A stretch of DNA of 39,294 nt, from NCBI GenBank assembly GCA_903912445.1, contig CAIWHP010000166.1:1-39294 (forward strand), written 5' to 3'. The position numbers and the translations under genes were made by a program. The notes beneath the pieces are model-generated. The model did no database searches and had not been told where the DNA came from. It saw nothing but the letters and a program-made list of their open reading frames with translations. Below are positions 8,652 to 16,898 of this stretch, piece after piece; positions within the stretch are counted from its first letter, which is position 1, and every line of letters starts with the position of its first letter. The stretch is from an uncultured Lentisphaerota bacterium (GTDB taxonomy: Bacteria; Verrucomicrobiota; Kiritimatiellia; CAIQIC01).

Positions 8652-9811
8652 GACCGCAACGCGCAGACAGGAAAAGGATCACGGGTGGCGATGATGTGAT
8701 CGCGTTGACCCGGACGCTCATCGGGTTCGATACCTCGGGTCCACGCGGCGACGAGGAAGCGGCGGCCATGTTCCTGGGGAACATGCTGGCGGCGGACGGC
8801 TTCACGATCCGCTACAACCAATTTGCGCCGGGCCGCCTGACGCTGCTGGCGGAGAAAGGCCTCAAGGCCGGCGTTCCACCGCTCGTGATGACGGGACATC
8901 TGGACACGGTGCCCCTCGGGGCCAAGCCGTGGAAGACAAAGCCCTTCACGGGCACGCTCAAGGCGGGAAAGCTTTTCGGTCGGGGCGCCAGCGACATGAA
9001 GGGCGGGGTCGCGGCCATGATCTGTGCGGCGCAGCGGGCGTTTCGCCGGGCCGCGCCACACGGCGGGCTGCGGTTCATCTTCACCGCGGCGGAAGAGCCC
9101 GGTTGCTTGGGCGCCAAACATCTGGCCGGGTCGTCGCAAAAGCTGGGCCACGCGAGCGCCATCGTGGTGGGCGAGCCGACGGCGAACATCCCTTTCCTTG
9201 GACACAAGGGCGGACTTTTCCTGAAAGTCTCGGCCAGCGGCCGAACCGCGCACTCCTCGATGCCGGAACTGGGCGAGAACGCCATCTATAAGGTGGCCCG
9301 CGCCATCACCCGGATTGAACGCTTTCGCTTTGACGTGGAGCGCGATGAACTGCACGGCCTGCCGACCATCAATGTCGGCAGAGTCGTGGGCGGAGAAAAT
9401 CCGAATTCGGTTCCCGACCATGCCGAGTTCTCCGTTGATATCCGCACGACGGCTAGGCTCGATCATGCGGAGATATTGGCCCGCATCGCCCGCGAGCTGG
9501 GCCCCGAGGTGACCATCGAAACCTGCGTGAATCTCACCCCGGTCAGCACGTCGGCAGAGGCTCCGTTTGCCCGGCTGGTCTTTTCACTGTGCGGTCTTGA
9601 TGCTGCTGAGGCCCGCCACAAATCGCTTCCGTATGTCACCGATGGCGCTGTCCTCCAGCAGATATACGGCGGTGTGCCGACCATCATTCTCGGGCCTGGC
9701 GAACCCGCTCAGGCCCACCGGACCGACGAATTTTGCGAGGCCCGCAAACTGAAGGCAGCGGTGGCGCTCTATGAATCCATTCTGCTGCGCACCTGGGAGT
9801 TGGGTCTGTGA
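8648..9811 (+). CDS. M20 family metallopeptidase/deacylase (ArgE/DapE type)
   Basis: 387 residues with the whole dinuclear zinc site of the M20 family. GHLDTVP supplies H84 and D86, RGASDMKGG supplies the bridging D116, and TAAEEPG supplies the general base E149 and metal ligand E150. GEPT follows, and the closing HRTDEF gives the last His. The insert containing VSASGRTAHSS is the dimerisation lid. Such enzymes hydrolyse N-acyl amino acids or di-acid amides (acetylornithine, succinyl-diaminopimelate). Here the setting is a transport/catabolic operon rather than arginine or lysine synthesis, so a catabolic amide hydrolase is more likely (inference). The ATG overlaps the MFS stop by four bases. 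Confidence 0.85.
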   Translation: MRPQRADRKRITGGDDVIALTRTLIGFDTSGPRGDEEAAAMFLGNMLAADGFTIRYNQFAPGRLTLLAEKGLKAGVPPLVMTGHLDTVPLGAKPWKTKPFTGTLKAGKLFGRGASDMKGGVAAMICAAQRAFRRAAPHGGLRFIFTAAEEPGCLGAKHLAGSSQKLGHASAIVVGEPTANIPFLGHKGGLFLKVSASGRTAHSSMPELGENAIYKVARAITRIERFRFDVERDELHGLPTINVGRVVGGENPNSVPDHAEFSVDIRTTARLDHAEILARIARELGPEVTIETCVNLTPVSTSAEAPFARLVFSLCGLDAAEARHKSLPYVTDGAVLQQIYGGVPTIILGPGEPAQAHRTDEFCEARKLKAAVALYESILLRTWELGL

Positions 9812-10845
9812 GCAAGCAGCCCGACACGATGGGGAACGAGCAGGACTTGGAAGAACTGCTTTCGCGGCCGACGGACGCGGTCGTGGATCTGTTCAAGCGC
9901 CTCGAAGGCGACCTCATACTTCTGGGCGTCGCGGGGAAGATCGGTCCCGGATTGGCCCGCATGGCCCGCAGGGCGTGCGCGGACGCGGGTGTTTCCAAAC
10001 GGATCATCGGTGTTTCGCGTTTCAGCCATCCGCAGGAGCGGGAGCGCTTGGAGGCGCAGGGCATCGAAACGTTGGCCGGCGACCTGCTGGATTCCAAATT
10101 TGTCGCGAGCCTGCCCAAGGTGCGCAACGTGATTTTCCTCGCCGGCATGAAGTTTGGGTCCGAGGCCAACCTGGCGCTGACGTGGGCGATGAACGTGCTC
10201 ACGCCGGCCTTGGTGGCCGAACACTATCGGGACGCCCGCATCGTGGCCTTCTCGACCGGCTGCGTGTATCCGCTGGTGGCGGTCGGCTCCGGCGGTTCCA
10301 AGGAAAGCGATCGGCCCCTCGCTGTCGGAGAGTATGCCCAGTCGTGTCTGGGGCGGGAGCGGATGTTTGAGTATGGGAGCACGAAATATGGAACACCTGT
10401 GCTGCTCATCCGCTTGAACTATTCGGTTGAGCTGCGCTACGGCGTGCTGGTGGACATCGCCTCCAAGGTGAAAAACGCAGAGACCATCGACCTTGCGATG
10501 GGCCACTTCAATGTGATCTGGCAGGGCGACATGAATGCGGCCACGCTGCTGGGCCTGGCGTACTGCGGCAGCCCGGCCAAGGTGTTGAACCTTACCGGGC
10601 CTGAAACGATGGCCGTGCGGGACGTGGCGCATGAATTTGGCCTGCTGCTGGGGATGAAACCCGTGCTCACCGGCACGGAAGCGCCGACCGCCTTGCTCAG
10701 CAATGCGAGCGTTGCGCACGGCCTGTTCGGCAAGCCACAGGTGACGGCCGCGCAAGTCATCCGCTGGACCGCCGGCTGGATTGGCCAGGGACAACGGCTC
10801 TTGAACAAGCGCACCCATTACGAAGTCAGGGATGGAAAGTATTAG
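9808..10845 (+). CDS. NAD-dependent epimerase/dehydratase-like (extended SDR) protein lacking the catalytic Lys
   Basis: 345 residues. The N-terminus has an extended-SDR type nucleotide-binding loop (LLGVAGKIGPGLARMA), followed by VIFLAGMKFG and VAFSTGCVYP, matching the second and third SDR beta strands. At the active site the usual YxxxK is YAQSC (Y176, C180), so the catalytic lysine is cysteine. NAD binding may be kept while dehydrogenase chemistry is altered or lost. The GTG start overlaps the upstream stop (GTGA) and has GGGAG about ten bases before it; the ATG at 9829 is an alternative. It lies directly upstream of a DHDPS-family lyase, suggesting both act on the same sugar-acid or keto-acid intermediate (inference). 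Confidence 0.75.
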   Translation: MSKQPDTMGNEQDLEELLSRPTDAVVDLFKRLEGDLILLGVAGKIGPGLARMARRACADAGVSKRIIGVSRFSHPQERERLEAQGIETLAGDLLDSKFVASLPKVRNVIFLAGMKFGSEANLALTWAMNVLTPALVAEHYRDARIVAFSTGCVYPLVAVGSGGSKESDRPLAVGEYAQSCLGRERMFEYGSTKYGTPVLLIRLNYSVELRYGVLVDIASKVKNAETIDLAMGHFNVIWQGDMNAATLLGLAYCGSPAKVLNLTGPETMAVRDVAHEFGLLLGMKPVLTGTEAPTALLSNASVAHGLFGKPQVTAAQVIRWTAGWIGQGQRLLNKRTHYEVRDGKY

Positions 10846-10864
10846 CTCGAAACGAGCGTGCATC

Positions 10865-11932
10865 ATGAAAGTCTTGCCGTTGACCCGTGAGAAAAGCCAG
10901 GCGCTGGCGCGCGGTGTGGTGATACCGGCGCTGCCGCTGGCGTTGAACCGGCAGCGCAAGTTCGATGAGCGGCGTGAGCGGGCGCTGCTGCGCTATTACC
11001 TGGAAGCCGGCGCTGGCGGCCTTGCGGTCGCCGTGCATACCACCCAGTTTGAGATTCGCCTGCCGGAGGTCGGCTTGTTCCGGCCGGTCTTGGAATTGGC
11101 ACAGGAGGAGCAAAAACGGTTTGCCGCCGTGCACCGGCGCTCCACCATCATGATCGCAGGCGTCCTGGGGCGGACCAAGCAAGCGCTGCGCGAAGCGGAA
11201 CTCGCCGCCAGCCTGGGCTATGACGCCATTCTGCTCAGCCTCGGCGCGCTGAAAGACGCGACCAATCCGGAATTGCTCCAGCATTGTCGGGCCGTGGCCG
11301 CCGTGCTGCCGGTGATTGGTTTCTATCTGCAACCCGCCGTCGGCGGTCGCAAGCTGGATGTGGATTTTTGGCGGGCCTTTGCCGCCATCGAGAACGTGGT
11401 GGCCATCAAGATGGCTCCGTTCAACCGCTACCAAACGCTGGACGTGATCCGCGGCGTAGTCGAGTCCGGCCGGGCCGGGGACATCGCCCTCTACACCGGC
11501 AATGATGACAACATCGTGGCCGATCTGCTGACGCGCTTCACTTTCGCAAACGGGAAACAGAGGGTCAGCAAGCGCGTGGTGGGCGGCTTGCTCGGCCATT
11601 GGGCCGTCTGGACAAAGCAAGCGGTCGCGCTTCTCGAACGGGCACACCGGGCCAAGACCGGCGCCGAGGTCTCCCGCCTGCTGGAACTCGGCGTACAGGT
11701 CACCGATTGCAACGCGGCGTTCTTCGATGCCGCCCATGGCTTCGCCGGCTGCATCACCGGTCTTCACGAAGTGCTTCGTCGGCAAGGACTGCTCGCCGGG
11801 CTGTGGACGTTGAACGAACACGAAGCCCTGTCGCCCGGACAGAAAACGGAAATCGATCGCGTCTATCGGGCCTATCCCGAACTGAACGATGATGCCTTTG
11901 TGGCCGCCAACCTAGACCGCTGGCTGTGCTAG
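10865..11932 (+). CDS. Dihydrodipicolinate synthase-family lyase/aldolase
   Basis: 355 residues from this ATG. The (beta/alpha)8 DHDPS/NAL fold is suggested by GAGGLAVAVHTTQF near the N-terminus (in place of the usual G-T-T-G-E loop), by GFYLQP with the conserved Tyr, and by ENVVAIKMAPFN with the Schiff-base Lys. Members cleave or form a C-C bond to pyruvate through a Lys imine. The loop differs from DapA, so it is not expected to be the lysine-biosynthetic enzyme. An in-frame ATG at 10832 overlaps the previous gene, but its AGGG touches the start codon, so the later ATG is chosen. It ends the four-gene run that begins at 7410. Exact substrate unknown. Confidence 0.75.
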   Translation: MKVLPLTREKSQALARGVVIPALPLALNRQRKFDERRERALLRYYLEAGAGGLAVAVHTTQFEIRLPEVGLFRPVLELAQEEQKRFAAVHRRSTIMIAGVLGRTKQALREAELAASLGYDAILLSLGALKDATNPELLQHCRAVAAVLPVIGFYLQPAVGGRKLDVDFWRAFAAIENVVAIKMAPFNRYQTLDVIRGVVESGRAGDIALYTGNDDNIVADLLTRFTFANGKQRVSKRVVGGLLGHWAVWTKQAVALLERAHRAKTGAEVSRLLELGVQVTDCNAAFFDAAHGFAGCITGLHEVLRRQGLLAGLWTLNEHEALSPGQKTEIDRVYRAYPELNDDAFVAANLDRWLC

Positions 11933-11951
11933 CCCGGTTCGGTTGCGGTGC

Positions 11952-11969
11952 TTTTCCAAGGCTTGGCAA
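11952..11969. repeat. Single copy of the TTTTCCAA palindrome
   Basis: TTTTCCAAGGCTTGGCAA sits 19 bases after the lyase stop. The right outer arm is degraded. It is followed at once by the aminotransferase-end remnant. Confidence 0.7.
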
Positions 11970-11970
11970 C

Positions 11971-12047
11971 GGTCAGCGCGGGAGTGGGGCGCAGGCTGCG
12001 TCAACCGCTCCCTCAACACGGCGATGGATGCGGGCGGCGCGTCCGAG
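11971..12047 (-). pseudogene. Very degraded copy of an aminotransferase 3' end
   Basis: The stretch TCAGCGCG..GAGTGGGGCGCAGGC..GCGTC..CGGCGATGGAT aligns by eye with the remnant at 13432-13520, and both align with the 3' end of the intact aminotransferase at 17208. As in the intact gene, a palindrome lies just before TCAGCGCG. The frame is no longer readable. Confidence 0.45.
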
Positions 12048-12051
12048 GGTA

Positions 12052-12080
12052 TTGCAATTATTAACCCACTGTTCTAGAAA
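12052..12080 (+). promoter_or_regulatory. Candidate promoter of the SGNH hydrolase gene
   Basis: TTGCAA (12052-12057), a 17-base spacer and TAGAAA (12075-12080), in a locally AT-rich patch 45 bases before the start codon. Each box matches four of six consensus bases. Confidence 0.35.
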
Positions 12081-12124
12081 CTGTCTGTGCCGATGAGCGC
12101 CGCTCAAAGGCCGGAGAAATTAAC

Positions 12125-13120
12125 ATGCCAAAAGCTATCGTCAGCATGCGGGCTGCGCTGGTCGGGCTCTGCGTTGTTTCGAACCTATCCTTCGCCGCCG
12201 AACCTGCGCCCCAGGTGGTGAAAACGAAGAAGCTCAATGTGCTGTTCATCGGTAACAGCTTCACCGCCTGCCATGACCTGTCGCAAGTCGTCAAGGCGCT
12301 GGCCGAGGCCGGCGACCCGAGTTTATCGTTCGATGTGACGACGGTTCTCTACGGCGGCCGGCGGCTGGTGGATCACTGGCGGCTGGGTACGCCCAATTTC
12401 GTGAAGATCGGCACGCTGACGGCCGCGGAAGAGCAGGCGACCGTAAAAGAGTTGGAAGAGGCGATCGCCAAGGACCCCAAGGATAAATACGCCGTTGCCG
12501 CGCTCGGCCGGCATCGCGATCTGAGCAAGAATCTGGAAAAGATGCGGAAGAAGTGGGACTTGGTCGTGCTCCAGTCCTATCGCGACGATGCGGAGGGCGA
12601 CAAATCACGTTATGTCGAGTACGCGCCGAAGTATGCCGAACTGGTCAAGGCCCAAGGCGGACGTGTGGTCCTGTACGAGACGACGCCCACCACGCAGAAC
12701 AGCGAGCCGCTCCAAGCTGCACCCAATCCGGCTGTGGTGAATGAAAAGGCCAAGGTCATCGCCGCCCTGGCCAAACGGACCGAGGCCATTGTGGTGCCGA
12801 TGTCGACGGTGGCCTTGCGCTGCCAGACGGTCCGGCCCGACCTCACGCTGCGCTATGTCAAGGATGCCCACCTGAACCCGACGATGGGCTATCTCACGGC
12901 ATGCACGTTCTACGCGGCGCTGTTCAACCGCAGTCCCGAAGGCCTGCCCATCAACAAGATTGACGACCGCCCGACGAGAGATGGGAAACCGGTCCTCGAC
13001 CCCGACGGCAAACCGATGAAGACCATCTTCTCCGACAAGGACCGCGCCGATCTGCAGCGGATCGCGTGGGAAGGCTTGCAAGAGTTTCGGAAAGTATCCG
13101 CGGACGGCAGTCAGCGCTGA
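12125..13120 (+). CDS. Secreted SGNH/GDSL-like hydrolase
   Basis: 331 residues. A signal peptide (MRAALVGLCVVSNLSFAAEP) precedes the mature protein. VLFIGNSFTACHDL is the block I motif with the likely nucleophile S45. A later DAHLNPTMGYL resembles the C-terminal block with the catalytic His, although the acidic residue is two rather than three positions before it. The overall form resembles DUF4886-type SGNH proteins, often esterases of surface polysaccharides. The start follows a clear ribosome-binding site (GGAG at 12113-12116). It stands alone between repeat-rich gaps. A diverged fragment similar to its RVVLYE region is present at 17096-17140. Substrate unknown. Confidence 0.7.
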   Translation: MPKAIVSMRAALVGLCVVSNLSFAAEPAPQVVKTKKLNVLFIGNSFTACHDLSQVVKALAEAGDPSLSFDVTTVLYGGRRLVDHWRLGTPNFVKIGTLTAAEEQATVKELEEAIAKDPKDKYAVAALGRHRDLSKNLEKMRKKWDLVVLQSYRDDAEGDKSRYVEYAPKYAELVKAQGGRVVLYETTPTTQNSEPLQAAPNPAVVNEKAKVIAALAKRTEAIVVPMSTVALRCQTVRPDLTLRYVKDAHLNPTMGYLTACTFYAALFNRSPEGLPINKIDDRPTRDGKPVLDPDGKPMKTIFSDKDRADLQRIAWEGLQEFRKVSADGSQR

Positions 13121-13186
13121 CACCCGCACGCCTGATCGGCAGCCGCTCCCGGTGTGCGATGGCGGGCGTTGCTGGAGTCGCGGCGG

Positions 13187-13208
13187 GCCGCACTCTCACG
13201 AGTGCGGC
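13187..13208. repeat. Perfect 9-bp hairpin
   Basis: GCCGCACTC-TCAC-GAGTGCGGC, 67 bases after the SGNH stop. It has no T tract after it, so it is not a textbook intrinsic terminator, but its position fits an mRNA 3'-end structure. Confidence 0.6.
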
Positions 13209-13221
13209 TACGATGGAAGCT

Positions 13222-13294
13222 CTCAAAATCATGAACCACAAAATCATCGTTTTTTCCCTGCACAGCGTGATGCTTTTGTGCGCATGATTTTGAG
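13222..13294. repeat. Long two-part inverted repeat (about 24 of 27 bases paired)
   Basis: The outer arms CTCAAAATCATG (13222-13233) and CATGATTTTGAG (13283-13294) are exact complements. The inner arms CACAAAATCATC (13237-13248) and GATGCTTTTGTG (13269-13280) pair with one mismatch. The loop is 20 bases and contains TTTTTT. The outer and inner elements are also near-direct repeats of each other. It could be a structured RNA, a terminator for one or both convergent genes, or a small inverted-repeat element. Confidence 0.7.
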
Positions 13295-13431
13295 GCTCGA
13301 AACCACCGACATTTCACACGTAGCCGCGTTTGTCAGAACGCGGCCCGCCTGCCCAGCACCCTGAACAGAAAGCAACCGCACGTGAACTCTTGCTCACGCA
13401 GCTAGAAATGGCTTGCAGATTTTGGAAGCAA

Positions 13432-13520
13432 GCAGCGCGTGAGTGGGGCGCAGGCCTCGTCCACGGCTTCCTCGAAGACGGCGATAGATTCGCGAAGCGC
13501 GTCCTCGGCGATGGTCAGGC
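13432..13520 (-). pseudogene. Remnant of a class III aminotransferase C-terminus
   Basis: The minus strand reads LTIAEDALRESIAVFEEAVDEAC, nearly the same as the C-terminus of the intact aminotransferase at 17208-18581 (LTIAEDALREALAVFEEAVDEAC). Upstream of this the similarity stops abruptly, so only the last 25 or so codons survive. It lies next to palindrome units, as does the intact 3' end. Confidence 0.75.
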
Positions 13521-13625
13521 GGCACTCCCGGCTTCGTCCAAGCACTGCGCCGGGGCACGCCTGCCGCCGAATAGGAAAACACGAACGTCCGGCAGACACC
13601 GCCACCAGCAGCAACAGCTGGGCGC

Positions 13626-13706
13626 GTCACCAAGCCTCGGAAAAACGCCGAGGGAGTTTTCAGGGTTCGGGAAAACAGGTGGTTCACCTTTCCAATCATT
13701 GGGAAC
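13626..13706. repeat. Three-unit palindrome array, 31-bp period (two units degraded)
   Basis: The units are a degraded CCAAGCCTCGGAAAAA (centre 13635), GTTTTC-N9-GAAAAC (13656-13676, centre 13666) and TTTCCAATCATTGGGAA (13689-13705, centre 13697). The centres are 31 bases apart, as in the array at 7222. Confidence 0.65.
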
Positions 13707-13759
13707 GTCCTGGCAGGCCCGCAAGAACAGGTCGCCTCGCCCTAATACTCTGTTGTGAT

Positions 13760-16700
13760 TTACAAAGCTGCCCCGAGAATCATAATTCCAACGTAGAGAA
13801 GGAACCACCCAGCCATCATTGAGCACGCCAAAATAAGAAGTATTTTTGCCTGTTTCTTTCTATCTGGTGATATTGCATTGTTGCTCATATAGATCACCCC
13901 AAGAATGATTCCGAGTAGGGGGATAAATATCGATGCGATGACTAGACCGGTCATTGCTCCGCTTGACCACTTGTCATCACCTAGAATCGGCAGTGATATT
14001 GCCTTCGCCGGTTGAACAGGCCGACCACAGCTGACACAAACAATCACCTCGTCAGCGATTTCCTTGCTGCAATGTCTACAAACAATTTGATCTTCTCTCT
14101 TTTGTTTTGCGTCCAGCCGGCCGAACCAGCCGCGGCGGGTCATCCACTTGGCGAGTTCGAGCACCGGCAGGATGGTGGCCGCCAGCGAAATGGCGATGGC
14201 CCAGTCGGTCAGCGGGAGGTTGTAGGTGCCGAACGCCTTTTCCATGAACGGCACGTGTACAATCAGCACCAGCAACATCAACTCCCAGAAGAGGGCCAGG
14301 TTCAGCCACTTGTTGGCGAAGGGCCGGTGGAAGGTCGAGTGCCGGTCGGACCGGAAGCAGAAGGCCTTGAAGAACTCGGTCAGCACCAGCGTTACGAAGG
14401 TCATGGTCATCGCCTCGGACTGGGAGCGGCCGGAGTGCAGCGCCCACGCAAAGACGCCGAAGTTGATCAGGGTGGACCAGAGGCCGCCGGACAGCAACAG
14501 GAGCACGACCGGGCGGGTGAAGATGCCGGCGCGCGGGTTGCGCGGCTTGCGGCGCATCAGGTCGCGCTCGGGCGGATCCACCGCCAGCGCCAGCGCGGGC
14601 AGCCCGTCGGTGGCCAGGTTGACGTAGAGGATCTGGACGGCGCTCAAGGGCAGCGGCATGCCGGCAAACGTGGCGACGGCCATGAGGCCGATCTCGCCGG
14701 CGTTCGAGGAAAGCAGATACATCAGATACTTCTTGATGTTGCTGAACAGGCCGCGGCCTTCTTCCACGGCAGCGACGATCGAGGCGAAGTTGTCATCGGT
14801 CAACGTCATGGCGGCCGCTTCCTTGGTCACGCCGGTGCCGGTGATGCCCATCGCGATGCCGATATCGGCTTTCTTGAGCGCGGGCGCGTCGTTGACGCCA
14901 TCGCCGGTCATCGCGACGACCTCGCCGCGCTTCTGGAGCGCGGTGACGACGCGCAGTTTGTGCGCCGGGGAGACGCGGGCATAGACCTCGATCTCGTGCA
15001 CCGCGCGCTCCAGGTCGGCGTCGTTCATCGCCTCCAGCTCGGCGCCGGTGACGACGCGGCCGGTGTTCAGGATGCCCAGTTCACGGGCGATGGCCTGGGC
15101 GGTCAGCGGATGGTCGCCGGTGATCATCACGACCTTGATGCCGGCGCTCTTGCAGGTGGCAACCGCCTCCTTGGCCTCGGACCGCGGCGGGTCAATCATG
15201 CCGACCAGGCCGAGGAAAACCATGTCGTGTTCGGCCCGCTCCAAGGACGTGTTGGCTTTGGTGGCCACGCCCAGCACCCGCAAGGCCTGCCCGGCCATCT
15301 GGCGCGCCGTCTCCAGAATGGTGGCGCGGCTGGCATCGTCCAGCGGCACGCTGCCGGCATCGGTCCGCAGGTGCGTACACGAGCTGAGGATGACCTCCGC
15401 GGCGCCCTTGGAACAAGCCAGCCCGCCGGTATGCAGCGTGGTCATGCGCTTGGTCTCGGAAGTGAAAGGAATTTCGCCCACGCGCGGGAATTGGGTGTCG
15501 AGGTCGGCCTTGTGCATGCCGGCCTTGGCGGCGGCGACGACAAACGCGCCCTCGGTGGGATCGCCTTTGACGTCCCACCGCTGTTCGACCTCCTCCCGCA
15601 CGATGCGTGCGTCGGAAGAGAGGACGGCGGCCTGCAGCAGTTGCCGCAGCGCCGCGCCCGGCTCGACCACCGTGCCCTTGTGCGAGAAGCGGCCCACCGG
15701 TTCATAGCCCGCGCCGGATACCTCCAGCAGCTGACCGCCGACGTACACCGCCCGGATCGTCATCTCGTCCTTGGTCAGCGTGCCGGTCTTGTCGGAACAG
15801 ATGAACGAGGTGCTGCCGAGCGTCTCGACGGCGGGCAGGCGGCGGATGAGCGCATGGCGTTTGACCATGCGCTGGACGCCGATGGCCAGCGAGATGGTGA
15901 CGACGGCAGGCAGCGCCTCCGGCACCACGGCGACCGCCAACGCGATGCCGAAGATGAACATTTCGATCAGCGGCTGTCCGCGCACCAGCCCCAGCACGAA
16001 GATGACCGCGACAATTGCCAGCGCCGCCCATGCCAGCGCGCGGCCGACCTTGTCGAGGTTGTCCTGCAACGGCGTCCGGTTGGTTTCCACGTTCTGCAAC
16101 ATGCGCGCGATCTTGCCAAATTCGGTATTCATGCCGGTGGCCACGACCACCGCGCGGCCGCGACCGTAGGTGGCCGCTGTGCCGGCGTAGGCCATGTTCT
16201 TCCGGTCGCCGAGCGCCGGTTCCGCCTGCGCGAGCGGCGCGGTGTTTTTTTCCACGGCTACCGATTCACCCGTCAGCGCCGCCTCCTCGATCTGGAGATT
16301 GATGGACTCGGTCAGGCGCGCATCGGCGGGGATTTTGTCGCCCGCCCGCAGGAGGATGATGTCGCCGGGCACCAGTTCGCGCGCCGGGAGTTCGGTTTCC
16401 ACGCCGTCGCGCAGGACCAGGGCCGTCGGCGCGGCCATCTGGCGCAGCGCCTCGATCGCCCGTTCGGCGCGGAACTCCTGCACGAAGCCCAGCAATACCG
16501 CGAACAGCACGATCACGCCGATCACGATGGCTTCCACGCCGTGGCCGAGGAAGGCCGAAAGCACGGTGGCAATCAGCAGGATGATGATGAGCACGTTCTT
16601 GAACTGCTCGGCCAGCAGCGTCCACGGCGAGACGCGATGGGCGGCCTGCAACTCGTTCGGCCCGTATTGGGCCAGCCGTGCCGCGGCCTCCGCGGCGGTC

Positions 16701-16771
16701 AGGCCGCGGGCGAGATCCGTTTTCAGTTCCGCCGCCGCGGCGACCGTTTCAAGTTGCCAGAAAGATGTCAT
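13760..16771 (-). CDS. P-type (type II) cation-transporting ATPase with a C-terminal zinc-ribbon/two-helix extension
   Basis: 1003 residues from MTSFWQLE, the usual N-terminus of the family; an upstream GTG adds 15 implausible residues. It has TGES in the actuator domain, PEALP in helix M4, the phosphorylation loop DKTGTLT (D327), a KGAAE nucleotide-binding motif and GDGVNDAPAL in the hinge. This is the type II set of Ca2+ or Na+/K+ pumps; ion specificity cannot be fixed by eye. Helices M5-M10 end near residue 885. An extra tail follows: CxxC-x10-CxxC (C898, C901, C912, C915) and two hydrophobic helices (about 940-960 and 976-1000). The tail DNA is much poorer in GC than the pump (51 of 120 bases at 13801-13920 against 44 of 60 at 14581-14640), which suggests a recent gene fusion. 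Confidence 0.9.
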   Translation of the reverse strand: MTSFWQLETVAAAAELKTDLARGLTAAEAAARLAQYGPNELQAAHRVSPWTLLAEQFKNVLIIILLIATVLSAFLGHGVEAIVIGVIVLFAVLLGFVQEFRAERAIEALRQMAAPTALVLRDGVETELPARELVPGDIILLRAGDKIPADARLTESINLQIEEAALTGESVAVEKNTAPLAQAEPALGDRKNMAYAGTAATYGRGRAVVVATGMNTEFGKIARMLQNVETNRTPLQDNLDKVGRALAWAALAIVAVIFVLGLVRGQPLIEMFIFGIALAVAVVPEALPAVVTISLAIGVQRMVKRHALIRRLPAVETLGSTSFICSDKTGTLTKDEMTIRAVYVGGQLLEVSGAGYEPVGRFSHKGTVVEPGAALRQLLQAAVLSSDARIVREEVEQRWDVKGDPTEGAFVVAAAKAGMHKADLDTQFPRVGEIPFTSETKRMTTLHTGGLACSKGAAEVILSSCTHLRTDAGSVPLDDASRATILETARQMAGQALRVLGVATKANTSLERAEHDMVFLGLVGMIDPPRSEAKEAVATCKSAGIKVVMITGDHPLTAQAIARELGILNTGRVVTGAELEAMNDADLERAVHEIEVYARVSPAHKLRVVTALQKRGEVVAMTGDGVNDAPALKKADIGIAMGITGTGVTKEAAAMTLTDDNFASIVAAVEEGRGLFSNIKKYLMYLLSSNAGEIGLMAVATFAGMPLPLSAVQILYVNLATDGLPALALAVDPPERDLMRRKPRNPRAGIFTRPVVLLLLSGGLWSTLINFGVFAWALHSGRSQSEAMTMTFVTLVLTEFFKAFCFRSDRHSTFHRPFANKWLNLALFWELMLLVLIVHVPFMEKAFGTYNLPLTDWAIAISLAATILPVLELAKWMTRRGWFGRLDAKQKREDQIVCRHCSKEIADEVIVCVSCGRPVQPAKAISLPILGDDKWSSGAMTGLVIASIFIPLLGIILGVIYMSNNAISPDRKKQAKILLILACSMMAGWFLLYVGIMILGAAL

Positions 16772-16898
16772 AGTGGGCTGCAAAATGCCGTAGCTTGTGG
16801 CGTGAGTCAATCCCAACCGGCTGGCAAGGCCGGGCGCCGGGGGACAGGCTGCGAGGCTTTCGCTGGGGGGCGGCCCAACGCGGGGGGTGCAGCATGAA

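Larger units (their letters stand above)
13121..13759. other. Convergent intergenic gap with hairpins, remnants and palindromes
   Basis: This 640-base gap separates the 3' ends of the SGNH gene and the P-type ATPase gene. In order it holds a 9-bp hairpin, a long AT-rich stem-loop, a remnant of an aminotransferase 3' end and a palindrome array, each listed separately. No intact gene is supported. Confidence 0.6.

Noticed and set aside
13222-13294. A small peptide gene inside the long stem-loop (MNHKIIVFSLHSVM)
   Set aside because: No ribosome-binding site, and the codons simply follow the two arms of the inverted repeat.
14012-16897. A 961-residue plus-strand reading frame
   Set aside because: Antisense shadow of the P-type ATPase gene, whose motifs (DKTGT, GDGVNDAP) are unambiguous.
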